Counted from the first letter of the stretch, positions 7,434-15,919 are shown. The stretch: DNA of 16,539 nucleotides from Spirochaeta sp. (GCA_030592625.1 JAUVIY010000021.1:1-16539); one strand, 5' to 3'. The notes: a model not told the origin generated them from the sequence alone. Numbers and translations: made by a program.

Positions 7434-7459
7434 CCGTTAAGAGTTAAACGAGAGGTTTT

Positions 7460-8596
7460 ATGATCCTGAACGAAAATGTTGATCGGAAAATTATACCGGT
7501 AGCCGGCGGCAAGGGCGGTGTCGGCAAAAGCGTCATTGCTGCGAATCTTGCCCTTAGCATGTCCATGTTCGGAAAAAAGACCATTCTTGTTGACCTCGAT
7601 CTCGGCGGATCCAATCTGCACACACTTCTCGGAATACGCAATATCAATCCGGGCATCGGGAACTACGTTTCCGGTCGGAATTATTCGGTGAATGAGCTTA
7701 TTTGCCCCACAGATTGGGAAAATTTGTATTTTATACCTGGAGATGTACTGGTCTACGGTATTGGAGAACTCACAAAATCGGTAAAGGCAAGAATAGTCAA
7801 AGGCCTGTTGGATATCGACGCCGATTACATCATCGTCGATCTGGGAGGGGGAACCAACTTCACGGTTGTTGATTTCTTTCTCATCTCCAATTCGGGGCTC
7901 ATTGTGACGACACCACAGACAACCTCGATAATGAACGCCTACTCGTTTCTGAAAAATTACGTGTTTCGTTTCCTGCAGCGGGCCTTCGCTACCGACAGGG
8001 AAATTACGGCCTACCTGAAGAAAGTACTCAAGGAACGGCGCCCCGGAGGTCGAAAAACAGTAACAGATATGATTACCGATATCATAGGAATAGATCCCGT
8101 CGCCGGCGAAAAGGCCGAAGCATTTCTGGAAGTGCTGCAGCCAAAGCTCATATTGAACATGATTCATGGCATTGAAGATGTGAGTCTGGCCGAAGGACTC
8201 AGGGATCTCTGCTCCCAGAACCTGTCAATCAACCTGGAATGCCTCGGAACTGTCATGAACGATGAAATGGTGAACCGCTCCATCAACAGCCAGCGCCCAT
8301 TTATTCTGGATAATGAGGATGGCATTGCCACAGAAGAGATTCACCGAATCTCTCAAAAAATTATACAGAGCAGCAATTTTCCGGAAATGCCCCTGGAACT
8401 TGACTACTATGCGGACTCCTTCGAGCTGGCCCAAATCGAAATGGAAAATGACCTGGCCGCGCTTCAGGGAGTTGAAGAAGAATCACCCGAATCCGAAGGT
8501 TATGACATAGATAAGCTCCTGGAACTCATTCGCATACAGCAAAGTAAGATTCAGGAACTGCAGAGTACTCTGAAAATGCTCTCAATAAACGGCTGA
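7460..8596 (+). CDS. MinD/ParA-superfamily P-loop ATPase with C-terminal coiled coil
   Basis: 378 residues, cytoplasmic or peripheral to the membrane. The deviant Walker A motif GGKGGVGKS (16-24) carries both the signature Lys18 and Lys23. VDLDLGGSN (44-52) is the switch region and YIIVDLGGG (123-131, Asp127) is the Walker B/switch II region, so it should be an ATP-dependent dimeric switch like MinD, FlhG or ParA. Compared with MinD it has an extra charged helical stretch (about 175-225) and an acidic linker followed by a coiled coil (about 350-375) instead of the usual amphipathic membrane-targeting tip. No minC, minE, parB or flagellar gene is adjacent, so its partner is unknown. It is divergent from the cyclase-like gene and ends 13 bases from the convergent 184-residue gene. 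Confidence 0.88.
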   Translation: MILNENVDRKIIPVAGGKGGVGKSVIAANLALSMSMFGKKTILVDLDLGGSNLHTLLGIRNINPGIGNYVSGRNYSVNELICPTDWENLYFIPGDVLVYGIGELTKSVKARIVKGLLDIDADYIIVDLGGGTNFTVVDFFLISNSGLIVTTPQTTSIMNAYSFLKNYVFRFLQRAFATDREITAYLKKVLKERRPGGRKTVTDMITDIIGIDPVAGEKAEAFLEVLQPKLILNMIHGIEDVSLAEGLRDLCSQNLSINLECLGTVMNDEMVNRSINSQRPFILDNEDGIATEEIHRISQKIIQSSNFPEMPLELDYYADSFELAQIEMENDLAALQGVEEESPESEGYDIDKLLELIRIQQSKIQELQSTLKMLSING

Positions 8597-8609
8597 AGCC
8601 TGTAACCGA

Positions 8610-9164
8610 TTATTCGATACCGAAGGGTACCATAACCTTTTCCAGCGGATCTTCGAGTTTTTTGCAGGCATTCTTGGCATCAGAGCGGCTGTTACTGAGG
8701 GTTTTCCACAGGGACTGTTCAAAGAAACCCAGAAGGGTACGGGAAGCAGATTCATCTTTATACACCACATATGAGGTATTCAGTCCTGTTTCATTGGCAA
8801 TGGTGAAAGAAGAATATGTTTCTACCGGTTCTTTTGCAATCATCACCTTTTCCTGACGCTTGGTACTGAATATCTCCAGCTCCTTGTACCTGTAGGGAAT
8901 ACGATGACTATCATCACGATACGCAGGTTCCACGTGCTTGGCGCTATAGTTAAGGGGTTCAAACAGCAAATACAACTTCCTGCCGTCAGCCTGAAACATG
9001 ATTCCCTCATCAATCTGATATATATCTTTTACGTTTCCATAAGAAATGACTTCATATCTCGCATAACGGGATGAGTCATCAAGAAGTTCTGTAATTATGA
9101 AACCCCCATCACGGGGTAACTCGCCACTGGTATAAGCTTCAAAAAGATCGATAATTTTGGCCAT
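8610..9164 (-). CDS. Conserved-looking protein of unknown function, 184 residues
   Basis: I do not recognise this protein. It has no signal peptide or membrane segment. It begins MAKIIDLFEAYTSGELPRDG, then alternates short hydrophobic strands with Tyr-rich segments (a beta-rich middle, about 20-135), and ends in a charged helical region (about 140-180). The start is well supported: AAGGAGA lies 6 bases before the ATG and a near-consensus promoter precedes it. It converges on the MinD-like ATPase gene with 13 bases between stops, and no stem-loop terminator is seen in that gap. It is divergent from the J-domain protein gene, with overlapping promoters, so the two may be regulated together. Confidence 0.75.
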   Translation of the reverse strand: MAKIIDLFEAYTSGELPRDGGFIITELLDDSSRYARYEVISYGNVKDIYQIDEGIMFQADGRKLYLLFEPLNYSAKHVEPAYRDDSHRIPYRYKELEIFSTKRQEKVMIAKEPVETYSSFTIANETGLNTSYVVYKDESASRTLLGFFEQSLWKTLSNSRSDAKNACKKLEDPLEKVMVPFGIE

Positions 9165-9185
9165 ACATTCTCCTTCCTAAAACTG

Positions 9186-9214
9186 AGTATAGATAGGCTG
9201 TTAACGCTTGTCAA
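9186..9214 (-). promoter_or_regulatory. Strong sigma-70 promoter of the 184-residue protein gene
   Basis: On the minus strand TTGACA (9209-9214, perfect) is 17 bases from TATACT (9186-9191, 5 of 6). Transcription should begin near 9179, leaving a short leader that contains AAGGAGA before ATG 9164. Its -35 box overlaps that of the opposing promoter. Confidence 0.75.
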
Positions 9215-9237
9215 TTTTACCTCATAACTCATAATAT
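9208..9237 (+). promoter_or_regulatory. Divergent promoter of the J-domain protein gene, possibly leaderless
   Basis: TTGTCA (9208-9213, 5 of 6) is followed after 16 bases by CATAAT (9230-9235) or after 18 by TAATAT (9232-9237). Either would start transcription at about 9242-9244, on the ATG at 9243. No Shine-Dalgarno sequence is present in the bases before that ATG. The -35 shares five bases with the opposing promoter's -35. Confidence 0.5.
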
Positions 9238-9242
9238 CTCCC

Positions 9243-10097
9243 ATGGAACTTCGCCGAGCACTCACACTATTCAGACTCAAGGGCCGGGTGCCCATGGAAA
9301 ATCTGAACTCATCGTTCCGTGAACTTGTTAAAAAATATCACCCCGATAAGGTCCGAGAGTATCCCGAATGGGCTCATGAAAGGATGGCTGAAATAAATGA
9401 CGCGTATGAAACACTGGCGGCCTGGCTGGCAAAACCACAGGTTCGAGAGAAGAAAGAGGTCCATGTCGATGAAACCTACAGGCCTGAAACTGGAGCTGTT
9501 CACCCCGAGGATCCGGACAAGGAAATATTTCGTAAAGAAATCTCACAGCTTACTGCGAAAGAAGAGAGAAGCTTCTATCCGATATTCAACCGGTTTCTCG
9601 ACGGCCTTGGAATCTATTATCAGTATGGATTGGAAAATCCAGCTTATCGCGGTGAGGGAGTCAGGCGATTCCGTTTCAGGGAGGCGTTCAGAAACGTGAA
9701 AAAAGCCAGAGATGATCTGGAAAAATTATCTTCAAAAAACCGGCATCCTCTCTTCAAAGCCACTGCACGATTTGCCAGGCTCACAGTTGCCGAAATGGAT
9801 CTTGGTGAACCGGCACTTCAGGACAGAATGACCTTCCGTCGATTCGATGATCGGCTCAGATCGGCGAGAAGAAGCTTTGATGATGCACTGAAGGAGATTC
9901 TATTCCCCGAACTGATTCCGAAACATCTTCGCGGGCGGGCAATCTCGGGTCTTTATTCCTGCTATACTGCTTTTGTCCTCTACGTCACAGTGTTCACTGA
10001 GGGTGACAGGCGAAATGCAGGAATATTAATGACTGCCAGGTACGATGCATTCATGGACCTGGTGGAAATGAGAAATGACGGTATTCTTAGATTCTGA
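9243..10097 (+). CDS. J-domain protein with an unrecognised C-terminal region
   Basis: 284 residues. The N-terminus (about 1-58) is a J domain: LRRALTLFRL as helix I, SSFRELVKKYHPDKV with HPD at 33-35, and EINDAYETLAAW as helix III. It should therefore act with a DnaK-type Hsp70. The rest (about 60-284) is helical, charged and soluble, rich in Arg, Phe and Asp, with no Gly/Phe or zinc-finger region, so this is a class III J protein. I do not recognise the C-terminal part. I keep ATG 9243 because a start at the next Met (residue 18) would delete helix I, although 9243 has no ribosome-binding site and appears leaderless. The gene is followed by the terminator shared with the convergent PPDK-family gene. 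Confidence 0.82.
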   Translation: MELRRALTLFRLKGRVPMENLNSSFRELVKKYHPDKVREYPEWAHERMAEINDAYETLAAWLAKPQVREKKEVHVDETYRPETGAVHPEDPDKEIFRKEISQLTAKEERSFYPIFNRFLDGLGIYYQYGLENPAYRGEGVRRFRFREAFRNVKKARDDLEKLSSKNRHPLFKATARFARLTVAEMDLGEPALQDRMTFRRFDDRLRSARRSFDDALKEILFPELIPKHLRGRAISGLYSCYTAFVLYVTVFTEGDRRNAGILMTARYDAFMDLVEMRNDGILRF

Positions 10098-10106
10098 ATA
10101 TCGTTG

Positions 10107-10134
10107 AAAAAAGGCCGCCTCAATTGAGACGGCC
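10107..10134 (-). terminator. Rho-independent terminator of the PPDK-family gene
   Basis: On the minus strand the arms GGCCGTCTC and GAGGCGGCC pair fully (one G-U) around an AATT loop (10113-10134) and are followed by six U residues (10107-10112). On the plus strand the same hairpin has a C-A mismatch and a poorer T tract, so it works best for the minus-strand transcript but might also slow transcription from the J-domain gene. Confidence 0.85.
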
Positions 10135-10155
10135 CTATCATTTTGAAAGGTATAT

Positions 10156-12774
10156 CTACTCGTTTTCCAGATCCTTAAGGTTCTTCTGCGCAATAGCCAG
10201 TTTGGCTAACGGAATACCGTACGGAGAACAGCTGACGTAATTGAGACCCGCATCCATACAAAATGGAATATTCTCCGGTTCCGCACCGTGTTCGCCACAG
10301 AGGCCACAGGAGAGATCCGGCTTAACGTAACGTCCGCGCTCGGTAGCCATACCAACAAGTTCTTTCACCGGCTCCTGTAGATACTGGAACGGATTCTTGT
10401 CCAACAGGTCGTACTCGTTGTAATCGGTGAAAAACGAGTTGAAATCGTCGCGGCTCAGACCCAGACAGGTTTGGGTAAGGTCGTTGGTACCGTAACTGAA
10501 GAAGTCCACATAATTGGCGATCTTGTCGGCCAGCAGAGCTGCTGCAGGAAGTTCAATCATCGTACCGACTTTGTACTCGATTTTCTCTTCTCCAAGCTTT
10601 TCTCTGAGTTCTTCCTCAATCTGCCTGATACCGACGATTTCAAATCCCTCGATGCGCTTCCCGAAACGAACAGTTTTCACTTCCCGTGGGCTCATGATGA
10701 TCGGAATCATGATTTCCGGTTGACAGAGGACACCCTTGTCCTTTCGAAGCTTGTAAGCCGCTTCGAAAATGGCCTCTACCTGCATGCGGTAAATTTCCGG
10801 GTATGAGATGGCAACACGTACACCGCGATGACCGAGCATGGGGTTTACTTCACTGGTCATGTCGCAACGCAGTCGGATTTCCGACTCACTGACTTTTGGA
10901 TGATCCTTACGATAGAACCCGATAAACTCATCCATGGACTCTTTGCTGTGAGGCAGGAATTCATGAAGCGGAGCATCCAGGAGACGGATCGTTACCGGTT
11001 TTTCTCCCATCACCTCGAAGAGACCGAGGAAATCCGTAATTTGCATCTTTTTGATTTTTGTAAGTATCTTCTCCCTCTCGGATCGGTTGGGTGCGATGAT
11101 GAGAGAACGAAAAATGCGAATACGATTCTCATTGAAGAACATATGCTCAGTCCGACAGAGCCCGATACCGTCGGCCAGAAATTTCTTCGCAAGTTTGGCA
11201 TCTTTAGGCTGATCGGCGTTGGCATGGACGTCGAAGCCTCTGATCTGATTCTGAACGACTTCAAGGAAATCCAGCAGTCCGCTCTTGTCGATATTCGGTT
11301 CAATCAAATCGAGCTTGCCGAAATAAATCACAGGATCGTCATATGAAGGTACATCAAGACTGATATAATCACCTTCCTTGATGACTTTCGTACCGATTTT
11401 CAATCCCTCTTTCGTGAACATAATTTCGGGATTCACCATGGCTACCTTACCCAGGGACCGGGCAACCACCGGTGCGTGGGAGGCATATCCACCTTCTCTT
11501 GTGAGTACGCCGTTGGCGGATTCGATTGCCTTTACATCACCGGCATAAGTGGCGGGCATTGCCAGAATCAAATTGGTATCGAGTCCCCGCTGACTGGAGA
11601 TTCGAAATTCTTTCATCATGGTTTCGGTGGTGAAGAACACCCTGCCTATAGCGGCGCCCATGGCACCGGAGATTCCACCGGTAACAGAGGGAATTTTAGT
11701 TGCGGATCGCTTATCAATGATGGGATGAAGAATCTCGGAGAGTCGAGCGGGTTGAATTGCATTGATAATATAGGATTCTTCAACATGTCCGTCACGAAGA
11801 AGATCGAGAAGTGTTTGAATCTCAGCCTGTGCCGATTTGCCCGGGACACTTGACTGATCGATAATCCATAGCTTGCCGTTTTCGACATTGAACTTGATAT
11901 TTCTGATTTCTTTGTAGGTTGTTTCCAGCTGCTTACCGATTTTGTTGAGTTTATCCAGATAGGTTTTACTGATCTTGATGATCGGCTGTCCATCGGCCTC
12001 GGTAGCATCAAAGGCATTCGGGAAAAACTTTCCGGTGATTACATCGTTTCCGCTGATGGAATCACGGGTGTAGTAACTACCGAAAAAACACTCTTTCCCG
12101 TAGTTACCGAATGTCATGGCCTGAACCAGTATAGCGGAATCACTGAGGGTTTCGCTGGCGGCAAACAGCTTCTGGAAGAGCTCTTTGATATATGAAAACT
12201 GATGGCCCGCATGCGCGAAGATATCACCCGGGTAAATGGCTTTCACATTTGCCAGGGCCTTCTTTATCTGAGCTGTGGTTTTTGATTTTTTCAACTCTGC
12301 AAGTGTCTTTTCAAGCAGCTTTCTCCGGGTGTCATCAGTTGCTGTAAGAAGTTCAAGCTCCATGATTCGCAGCAGGACACCTCGATACTCGTGATATGCG
12401 AAATCTTCACCGACGAAGCTGGCAAAACCTTCAATTGTTGTATCACAGAGCCCGATATTATGGATGCTGGAGAAGGTTTGTACCATGTTGAGCATGGGAC
12501 TTACAACGAGCTTTACGAGAAGCGGGTTGTCTTCATCCCAGTGTTTTTCCAGGATTCCACCCATTTTTTCAAATGATTCTTTGTATTTCGCGAAATGTCC
12601 CTCAGGCTCTTCATTGTCTTCTGCAAGGAAGGCTTCGGTGAGGATAAAACCCGGCAGAATCGGGATTCCAAGGGCGGCCAGATCCATAAGGTTCCGTCCA
12701 CGCATTCCAAAGTGCTGGATAATATCGTCGTCTTCGGTGAATTCACTGCTGCTGAACGAAAAAATATCTTTCAT
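10156..12774 (-). CDS. ppdK: Pyruvate,phosphate dikinase family protein with a degenerate ATP-grasp domain
   Basis: 872 residues, the length of bacterial PPDK, which interconverts ATP, Pi and pyruvate with AMP, PPi and PEP. The swivelling phosphohistidine domain is intact (TREGGYASHAPVVAR, 425-439, His433). So is the C-terminal PEP/pyruvate barrel: GIGLCRTEHMFF (536-547), RLLDAPLHEFLP, EVNPMLGHRG (642-651), GTMIELPAAAL, SYGTNDLTQ, CGEHG (826-830) and YVSCSP with Cys849. The N-terminal nucleotide-binding domain is not: GGKG has become GMRG (23-26), the VRSGA..SMPGMMDT block is replaced by KLVVSPMLNMVQTF, the SGTG turn is lost, and QGEDVVAG..RTP reads FDATEADGQP. ATP use is therefore doubtful. 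AGGGGG precedes the ATG. It follows the cfpA and 330-residue genes on the same strand. The symbol reflects family membership only. Confidence 0.85.
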   Translation of the reverse strand: MKDIFSFSSSEFTEDDDIIQHFGMRGRNLMDLAALGIPILPGFILTEAFLAEDNEEPEGHFAKYKESFEKMGGILEKHWDEDNPLLVKLVVSPMLNMVQTFSSIHNIGLCDTTIEGFASFVGEDFAYHEYRGVLLRIMELELLTATDDTRRKLLEKTLAELKKSKTTAQIKKALANVKAIYPGDIFAHAGHQFSYIKELFQKLFAASETLSDSAILVQAMTFGNYGKECFFGSYYTRDSISGNDVITGKFFPNAFDATEADGQPIIKISKTYLDKLNKIGKQLETTYKEIRNIKFNVENGKLWIIDQSSVPGKSAQAEIQTLLDLLRDGHVEESYIINAIQPARLSEILHPIIDKRSATKIPSVTGGISGAMGAAIGRVFFTTETMMKEFRISSQRGLDTNLILAMPATYAGDVKAIESANGVLTREGGYASHAPVVARSLGKVAMVNPEIMFTKEGLKIGTKVIKEGDYISLDVPSYDDPVIYFGKLDLIEPNIDKSGLLDFLEVVQNQIRGFDVHANADQPKDAKLAKKFLADGIGLCRTEHMFFNENRIRIFRSLIIAPNRSEREKILTKIKKMQITDFLGLFEVMGEKPVTIRLLDAPLHEFLPHSKESMDEFIGFYRKDHPKVSESEIRLRCDMTSEVNPMLGHRGVRVAISYPEIYRMQVEAIFEAAYKLRKDKGVLCQPEIMIPIIMSPREVKTVRFGKRIEGFEIVGIRQIEEELREKLGEEKIEYKVGTMIELPAAALLADKIANYVDFFSYGTNDLTQTCLGLSRDDFNSFFTDYNEYDLLDKNPFQYLQEPVKELVGMATERGRYVKPDLSCGLCGEHGAEPENIPFCMDAGLNYVSCSPYGIPLAKLAIAQKNLKDLENE

Positions 12775-12803
12775 AGTTCCCCCTAACGCAGATAAACAAA
12801 TGT

Positions 12804-12823
12804 ACCCCGGCGTTCACCGGGGT
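12804..12823 (-). promoter_or_regulatory. GC-rich intergenic hairpin before the PPDK-family gene
   Basis: ACCCCGG (12804-12810) and CCGGGGT (12817-12823) form a perfect 7-bp stem with a 6-base loop in the 72-base gap between the 330-residue gene and the PPDK-family gene. On the minus strand it is followed by the moderately U-rich ACATTTGTTTA, not by a clean U tract. It may be an attenuator or an mRNA-processing and stability site that sets PPDK output relative to cfpA. A true terminator seems less likely. Confidence 0.45.
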
Positions 12824-12846
12824 TTTGAGACGACCGTCGATGGTCA

Positions 12847-13839
12847 TCAGAAGAGCTGTAAGATTGTTCCGGGAGCTCCATGCAGGAACGCCTCAAATCT
12901 CTGGCTGGCCCCTTCAAACAGGTATTTCCTCAACTTGGAAATATCCGTCGGGTTATCGCCTGCAACGCTGTACATGATCGGAACGCCATGCTTGACCTTC
13001 CCCCATTTGAACAGAGCATTGATATCGTTAATCCGCTCCCCCTCATACCAGATCAGTACGTCAAGAGCGGGATGTTTTAACTTGTAACTTTCAATAATGC
13101 GCTTCCAGGCCTCAACATTGCCGTTATGGAAGAGTTCATTAGTGACATTAACCGCTATTTTTGCCGTTAATTTCTTAGAGCCGCCGGCAGTGGGAGCCGC
13201 AGGTATCAGTTCCGCCAGTTTTTCCGCTATCAGACCAGTCTGTGCGGCAACCGGTTCATCAGCTTCCGGCTTTTTCTCATCTTCGAAAAATTGCTTCAGG
13301 TTTTCAGTAGCCCTGTATCCGGCTTTGTTGCGAACCTTTCTGCCGTAAAGTAGTGAGCAGACATCTGCGGCGGCATCTTCAAGGACACCCGGGCGGACAT
13401 CTTCAAGAGAACCGGCATAGCAGACAATACACTCATCTTGGGACAGTGGAAGAGCGGCTTTCCAGGGTTCCGGATCTTCAGGATTGAGAAGATGCACTCC
13501 ATCATTGGCATCGGTGTACACAAGAACCACCTGAATATTAGACCAGGATTCGATAACCTTTATGAGATTGTCAATGGATTCAACTTTTTCTTTAAGATTT
13601 TGAGATTTAAAGGAATAACCGAATTTTTCCGCCAGCAAAATATTTACAACCGGACGAATCTGGAATTCTTCGATTTTTTCCTCGTTCAATGCGTTATTCA
13701 GGACGTCGGCAAGATTAAATCCGTCGCCGACGCCCCCCGCGAATTCCTGCGCCGTCCGGAAATGACGCAGTGCCAGATTATAGCCGGCCTTGCGAGCCAA
13801 CAGATTCAGCTGGTTATTCCGGATCGACGCAGTTATCAT
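12847..13839 (-). CDS. Uncharacterised 330-residue protein in the cfpA gene cluster
   Basis: I do not recognise a named family. There is no signal peptide or membrane segment, so it is probably cytoplasmic. Two globular parts are visible: an N-terminal alpha/beta region (about 1-180, with VVLVYTDANDG and ECIVCYAGSLEDVRPG) and a C-terminal alpha/beta region (about 225-330, with KIAVNVTNELFHNGNVEAW and LDVLIWYEGERIND). A Lys/Glu then Ala/Pro-rich linker (about 185-225) joins them. The ATG lies 3 bases after the cfpA stop, with only a weak GAG-type ribosome-binding site, so translation is probably coupled to cfpA. As I recall, T. pallidum has one uncharacterised gene between cfpA and ppdK; this looks like its counterpart and could be a filament or PPDK partner, which is inference. 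Confidence 0.82.
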   Translation of the reverse strand: MITASIRNNQLNLLARKAGYNLALRHFRTAQEFAGGVGDGFNLADVLNNALNEEKIEEFQIRPVVNILLAEKFGYSFKSQNLKEKVESIDNLIKVIESWSNIQVVLVYTDANDGVHLLNPEDPEPWKAALPLSQDECIVCYAGSLEDVRPGVLEDAAADVCSLLYGRKVRNKAGYRATENLKQFFEDEKKPEADEPVAAQTGLIAEKLAELIPAAPTAGGSKKLTAKIAVNVTNELFHNGNVEAWKRIIESYKLKHPALDVLIWYEGERINDINALFKWGKVKHGVPIMYSVAGDNPTDISKLRKYLFEGASQRFEAFLHGAPGTILQLF

Positions 13840-13842
13840 AAT

Positions 13843-15819
13843 TTACATCTCACTCAGTTCGTCAAGATTCACTTTCCGTTTCCCGGAGCGCGACGGAGTC
13901 ACGTCAGCCTTGCCCTTGGGCTTGGGAGCGGCCGGTTCATTCTTGGCTTTGATAGCTTCAGCATACTGGTTCTGGGATGGAGTGACAGGTTCCTCGGCAC
14001 CGAAGCTCTGATTGATATCACCACGAACCGTCGAACGGCGACGCTTGAAGGAAGCGAACGCTGAATCCTGGAATCCTTTGGAGACACCATTGAGGAACTC
14101 ATTGAGAACGTTGGCCATCGCATTCAGTACAAATCTCTTACGCTTGATGCTGGTGATGTCCACGTCCAGGATGATTCCGGGCTGGATGTGATACGGATTG
14201 ATTTGATAATCATAGCCTTCAAATTCCTTCTCAAGGAAATCGATCCGCTTGTCCAATTCCACCCGAATCTTGGGATTCTCATAACCGAAAGTCATTTTCA
14301 CCTTCTCCCGGCCGGCTCTCAGCATCTTCTTGAGAAGGTCTTTCTCATAAAGATAAGTCTGATTCAGCCGTTCGACGTCGGTATCTTCCGCCTTGAGCTC
14401 GAGGATCTCGTTCCAGAGTTTCTCCTGCTCTTCGTAGATCGGATCGCCGGATTTCTCTTTTCTCTTCTTGATCTTTCCTGCCATCTTCTTGTTCAGATCA
14501 TCGAAGTCGTTGATAGTGCCCCAGCCCTTCTTGTTGTCGTCGTAAACAGTCAGTGCAACGTCATATACCCGGGTGATTTCCCTGGCATATTCAACCATCT
14601 GGACATCATAAGCACCACGCAGATTTTCGAGCTGACCGTTATCGTAGAACTTCAGCTTCATCTGATAGCGTTCATCAGGCAGGCGAGCAGTATCCACATC
14701 CTCGTACTCCCGGACGATAAGTTCACGGGCGTTCTTCAGGTTTTCGATGTACTGATATCCCATCTTGGAGGTATCCAGGATGGAAGTGAGGTTATTTACC
14801 GCGGTATTGAATCCCCGGTTGCGGATATTCTCGATATCGATGATCCGTTTGATATTTTCCCGGATATTCTGAGGGTCGAATTCTTCGGGATCGATCTCAG
14901 CGCGAAGACCTTCGATTTTTTCAACCAGATTCTTGGCCATGAAGGTGTATCGGCGGGAATCCTCGGAATCCTTGTCATCGTCGGTGAATTCGGGAACGCG
15001 CTTGATCCGCTCGAACATGAGTTCTGTATCGGAGAGCTCTTCCTTGCCTTCATCAACCAGCTGATCCTGGTAGGCTTCGATTTCCCGGTCGATCATATCT
15101 GTGATGGTTTTGGAAATCTGATCCTTGATGATGTTCTCGACGGTATTCTGATACTGGAAGATCGGGCTGATGAGCTCGGAATCCAGGATGTTGATGGACA
15201 GCTTAACATCGGAGACGGTTTTGGGTTTGTACTGATTGTCCTTGAAGGAACACTTCACCACGGAATAAGCGTTTTCACCACGGATGAAAGCACCGACGTC
15301 GGTTTTCTGGCGAAGCAATGAGTTGGTCTCATTCTCAAGGTCGTTTACACCGCGCTGTATGTGGCCCTGAAGATGGCCGTACATATTGACGATGGACTTC
15401 TCCACCTCACCGGTATTGAACTTGTCGGCACCGCCGACCTGGTCGAGAAGCTCGGCCATTTCTTTCGGTGTGTACCGGGCCAGGTTCTTCGTCTCTTCCT
15501 TGTCAACGAACTGGCGAACTTTTTTCACCATCTCGTCTTCAGTCGTGACGATGTACCGGTTGAACATATTCTGGTAGTTCTGGTTGAAGTAGTTATAAAC
15601 TTTTTCCTTCAACCCGCCCATGATGTCGAGCTCATTCAGGACTTCCTGAGGGAGCTTTGCCTTGACAATGTTCAAGACCTTGTCGGATTCCTCGTTGATT
15701 AACTGATCGTATTCCGTCCTCTGATCACGTCCCTCTTGTGCGAGGGAGTTACGTGAACCGACAGCCGAAGGCTTTGTCGGGTGAAATACGTTTGGGCTTT
15801 TGGGAAGATCGCCAGCCAT
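13843..15819 (-). CDS. cfpA: Cytoplasmic filament protein A (CfpA)-like
   Basis: 658 residues, close to the roughly 680 of treponemal CfpA, the subunit of the cytoplasmic filament ribbon that runs beneath the inner membrane along the periplasmic flagella in treponemes. The sequence is highly charged and almost entirely helical, with long stretches of heptad-like pattern (for example about 230-290, 300-400 and 430-560). It has a single Cys and no signal or membrane segment. The last 60 residues are a Pro/Lys/Ala-rich, probably disordered tail ending NLDELSEM. The identification rests on size, composition and the cfpA - unknown - ppdK order rather than on a short catalytic motif. AAGGAG sits 6 bases before the ATG, and the promoter is near-perfect, as expected for an abundant structural protein. 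Confidence 0.85.
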   Translation of the reverse strand: MAGDLPKSPNVFHPTKPSAVGSRNSLAQEGRDQRTEYDQLINEESDKVLNIVKAKLPQEVLNELDIMGGLKEKVYNYFNQNYQNMFNRYIVTTEDEMVKKVRQFVDKEETKNLARYTPKEMAELLDQVGGADKFNTGEVEKSIVNMYGHLQGHIQRGVNDLENETNSLLRQKTDVGAFIRGENAYSVVKCSFKDNQYKPKTVSDVKLSINILDSELISPIFQYQNTVENIIKDQISKTITDMIDREIEAYQDQLVDEGKEELSDTELMFERIKRVPEFTDDDKDSEDSRRYTFMAKNLVEKIEGLRAEIDPEEFDPQNIRENIKRIIDIENIRNRGFNTAVNNLTSILDTSKMGYQYIENLKNARELIVREYEDVDTARLPDERYQMKLKFYDNGQLENLRGAYDVQMVEYAREITRVYDVALTVYDDNKKGWGTINDFDDLNKKMAGKIKKRKEKSGDPIYEEQEKLWNEILELKAEDTDVERLNQTYLYEKDLLKKMLRAGREKVKMTFGYENPKIRVELDKRIDFLEKEFEGYDYQINPYHIQPGIILDVDITSIKRKRFVLNAMANVLNEFLNGVSKGFQDSAFASFKRRRSTVRGDINQSFGAEEPVTPSQNQYAEAIKAKNEPAAPKPKGKADVTPSRSGKRKVNLDELSEM

Positions 15820-15891
15820 TTGGTTCTCCTTGATTAGGTTTTTTATCTCTACAGCTAATTATATAGCCGTAATGACGTATCATCAGTAGGA

Positions 15892-15919
15892 ATTATATCC
15901 CCGCCATACCATTTGTCAA
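15892..15919 (-). promoter_or_regulatory. Consensus sigma-70 promoter of cfpA
   Basis: On the minus strand TTGACA (15914-15919) and TATAAT (15892-15897) are both perfect and are 16 bases apart. Transcription should start near 15885, giving a 5' leader of about 65 bases that includes short inverted repeats (ATGA-TACG-TCAT; GCTA-TATAAT-TAGC) and ends in AAGGAG before ATG 15819. It probably drives cfpA, the 330-residue gene and the PPDK-family gene. Confidence 0.85.

Noticed and set aside
8597..8640. Bidirectional terminator between the convergent ATPase and 184-residue genes
   Set aside because: Only AAGG/CCTT-type 4-bp pairings are visible and there is no adequate stem or U tract.
14188..15321. 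Long 377-codon open frame antisense to cfpA
   Set aside because: The opposite strand encodes a full-length, helical CfpA-like protein with promoter and ribosome-binding site. The antisense frame has no ribosome-binding site or recognisable family and is explained by the codon bias of cfpA.
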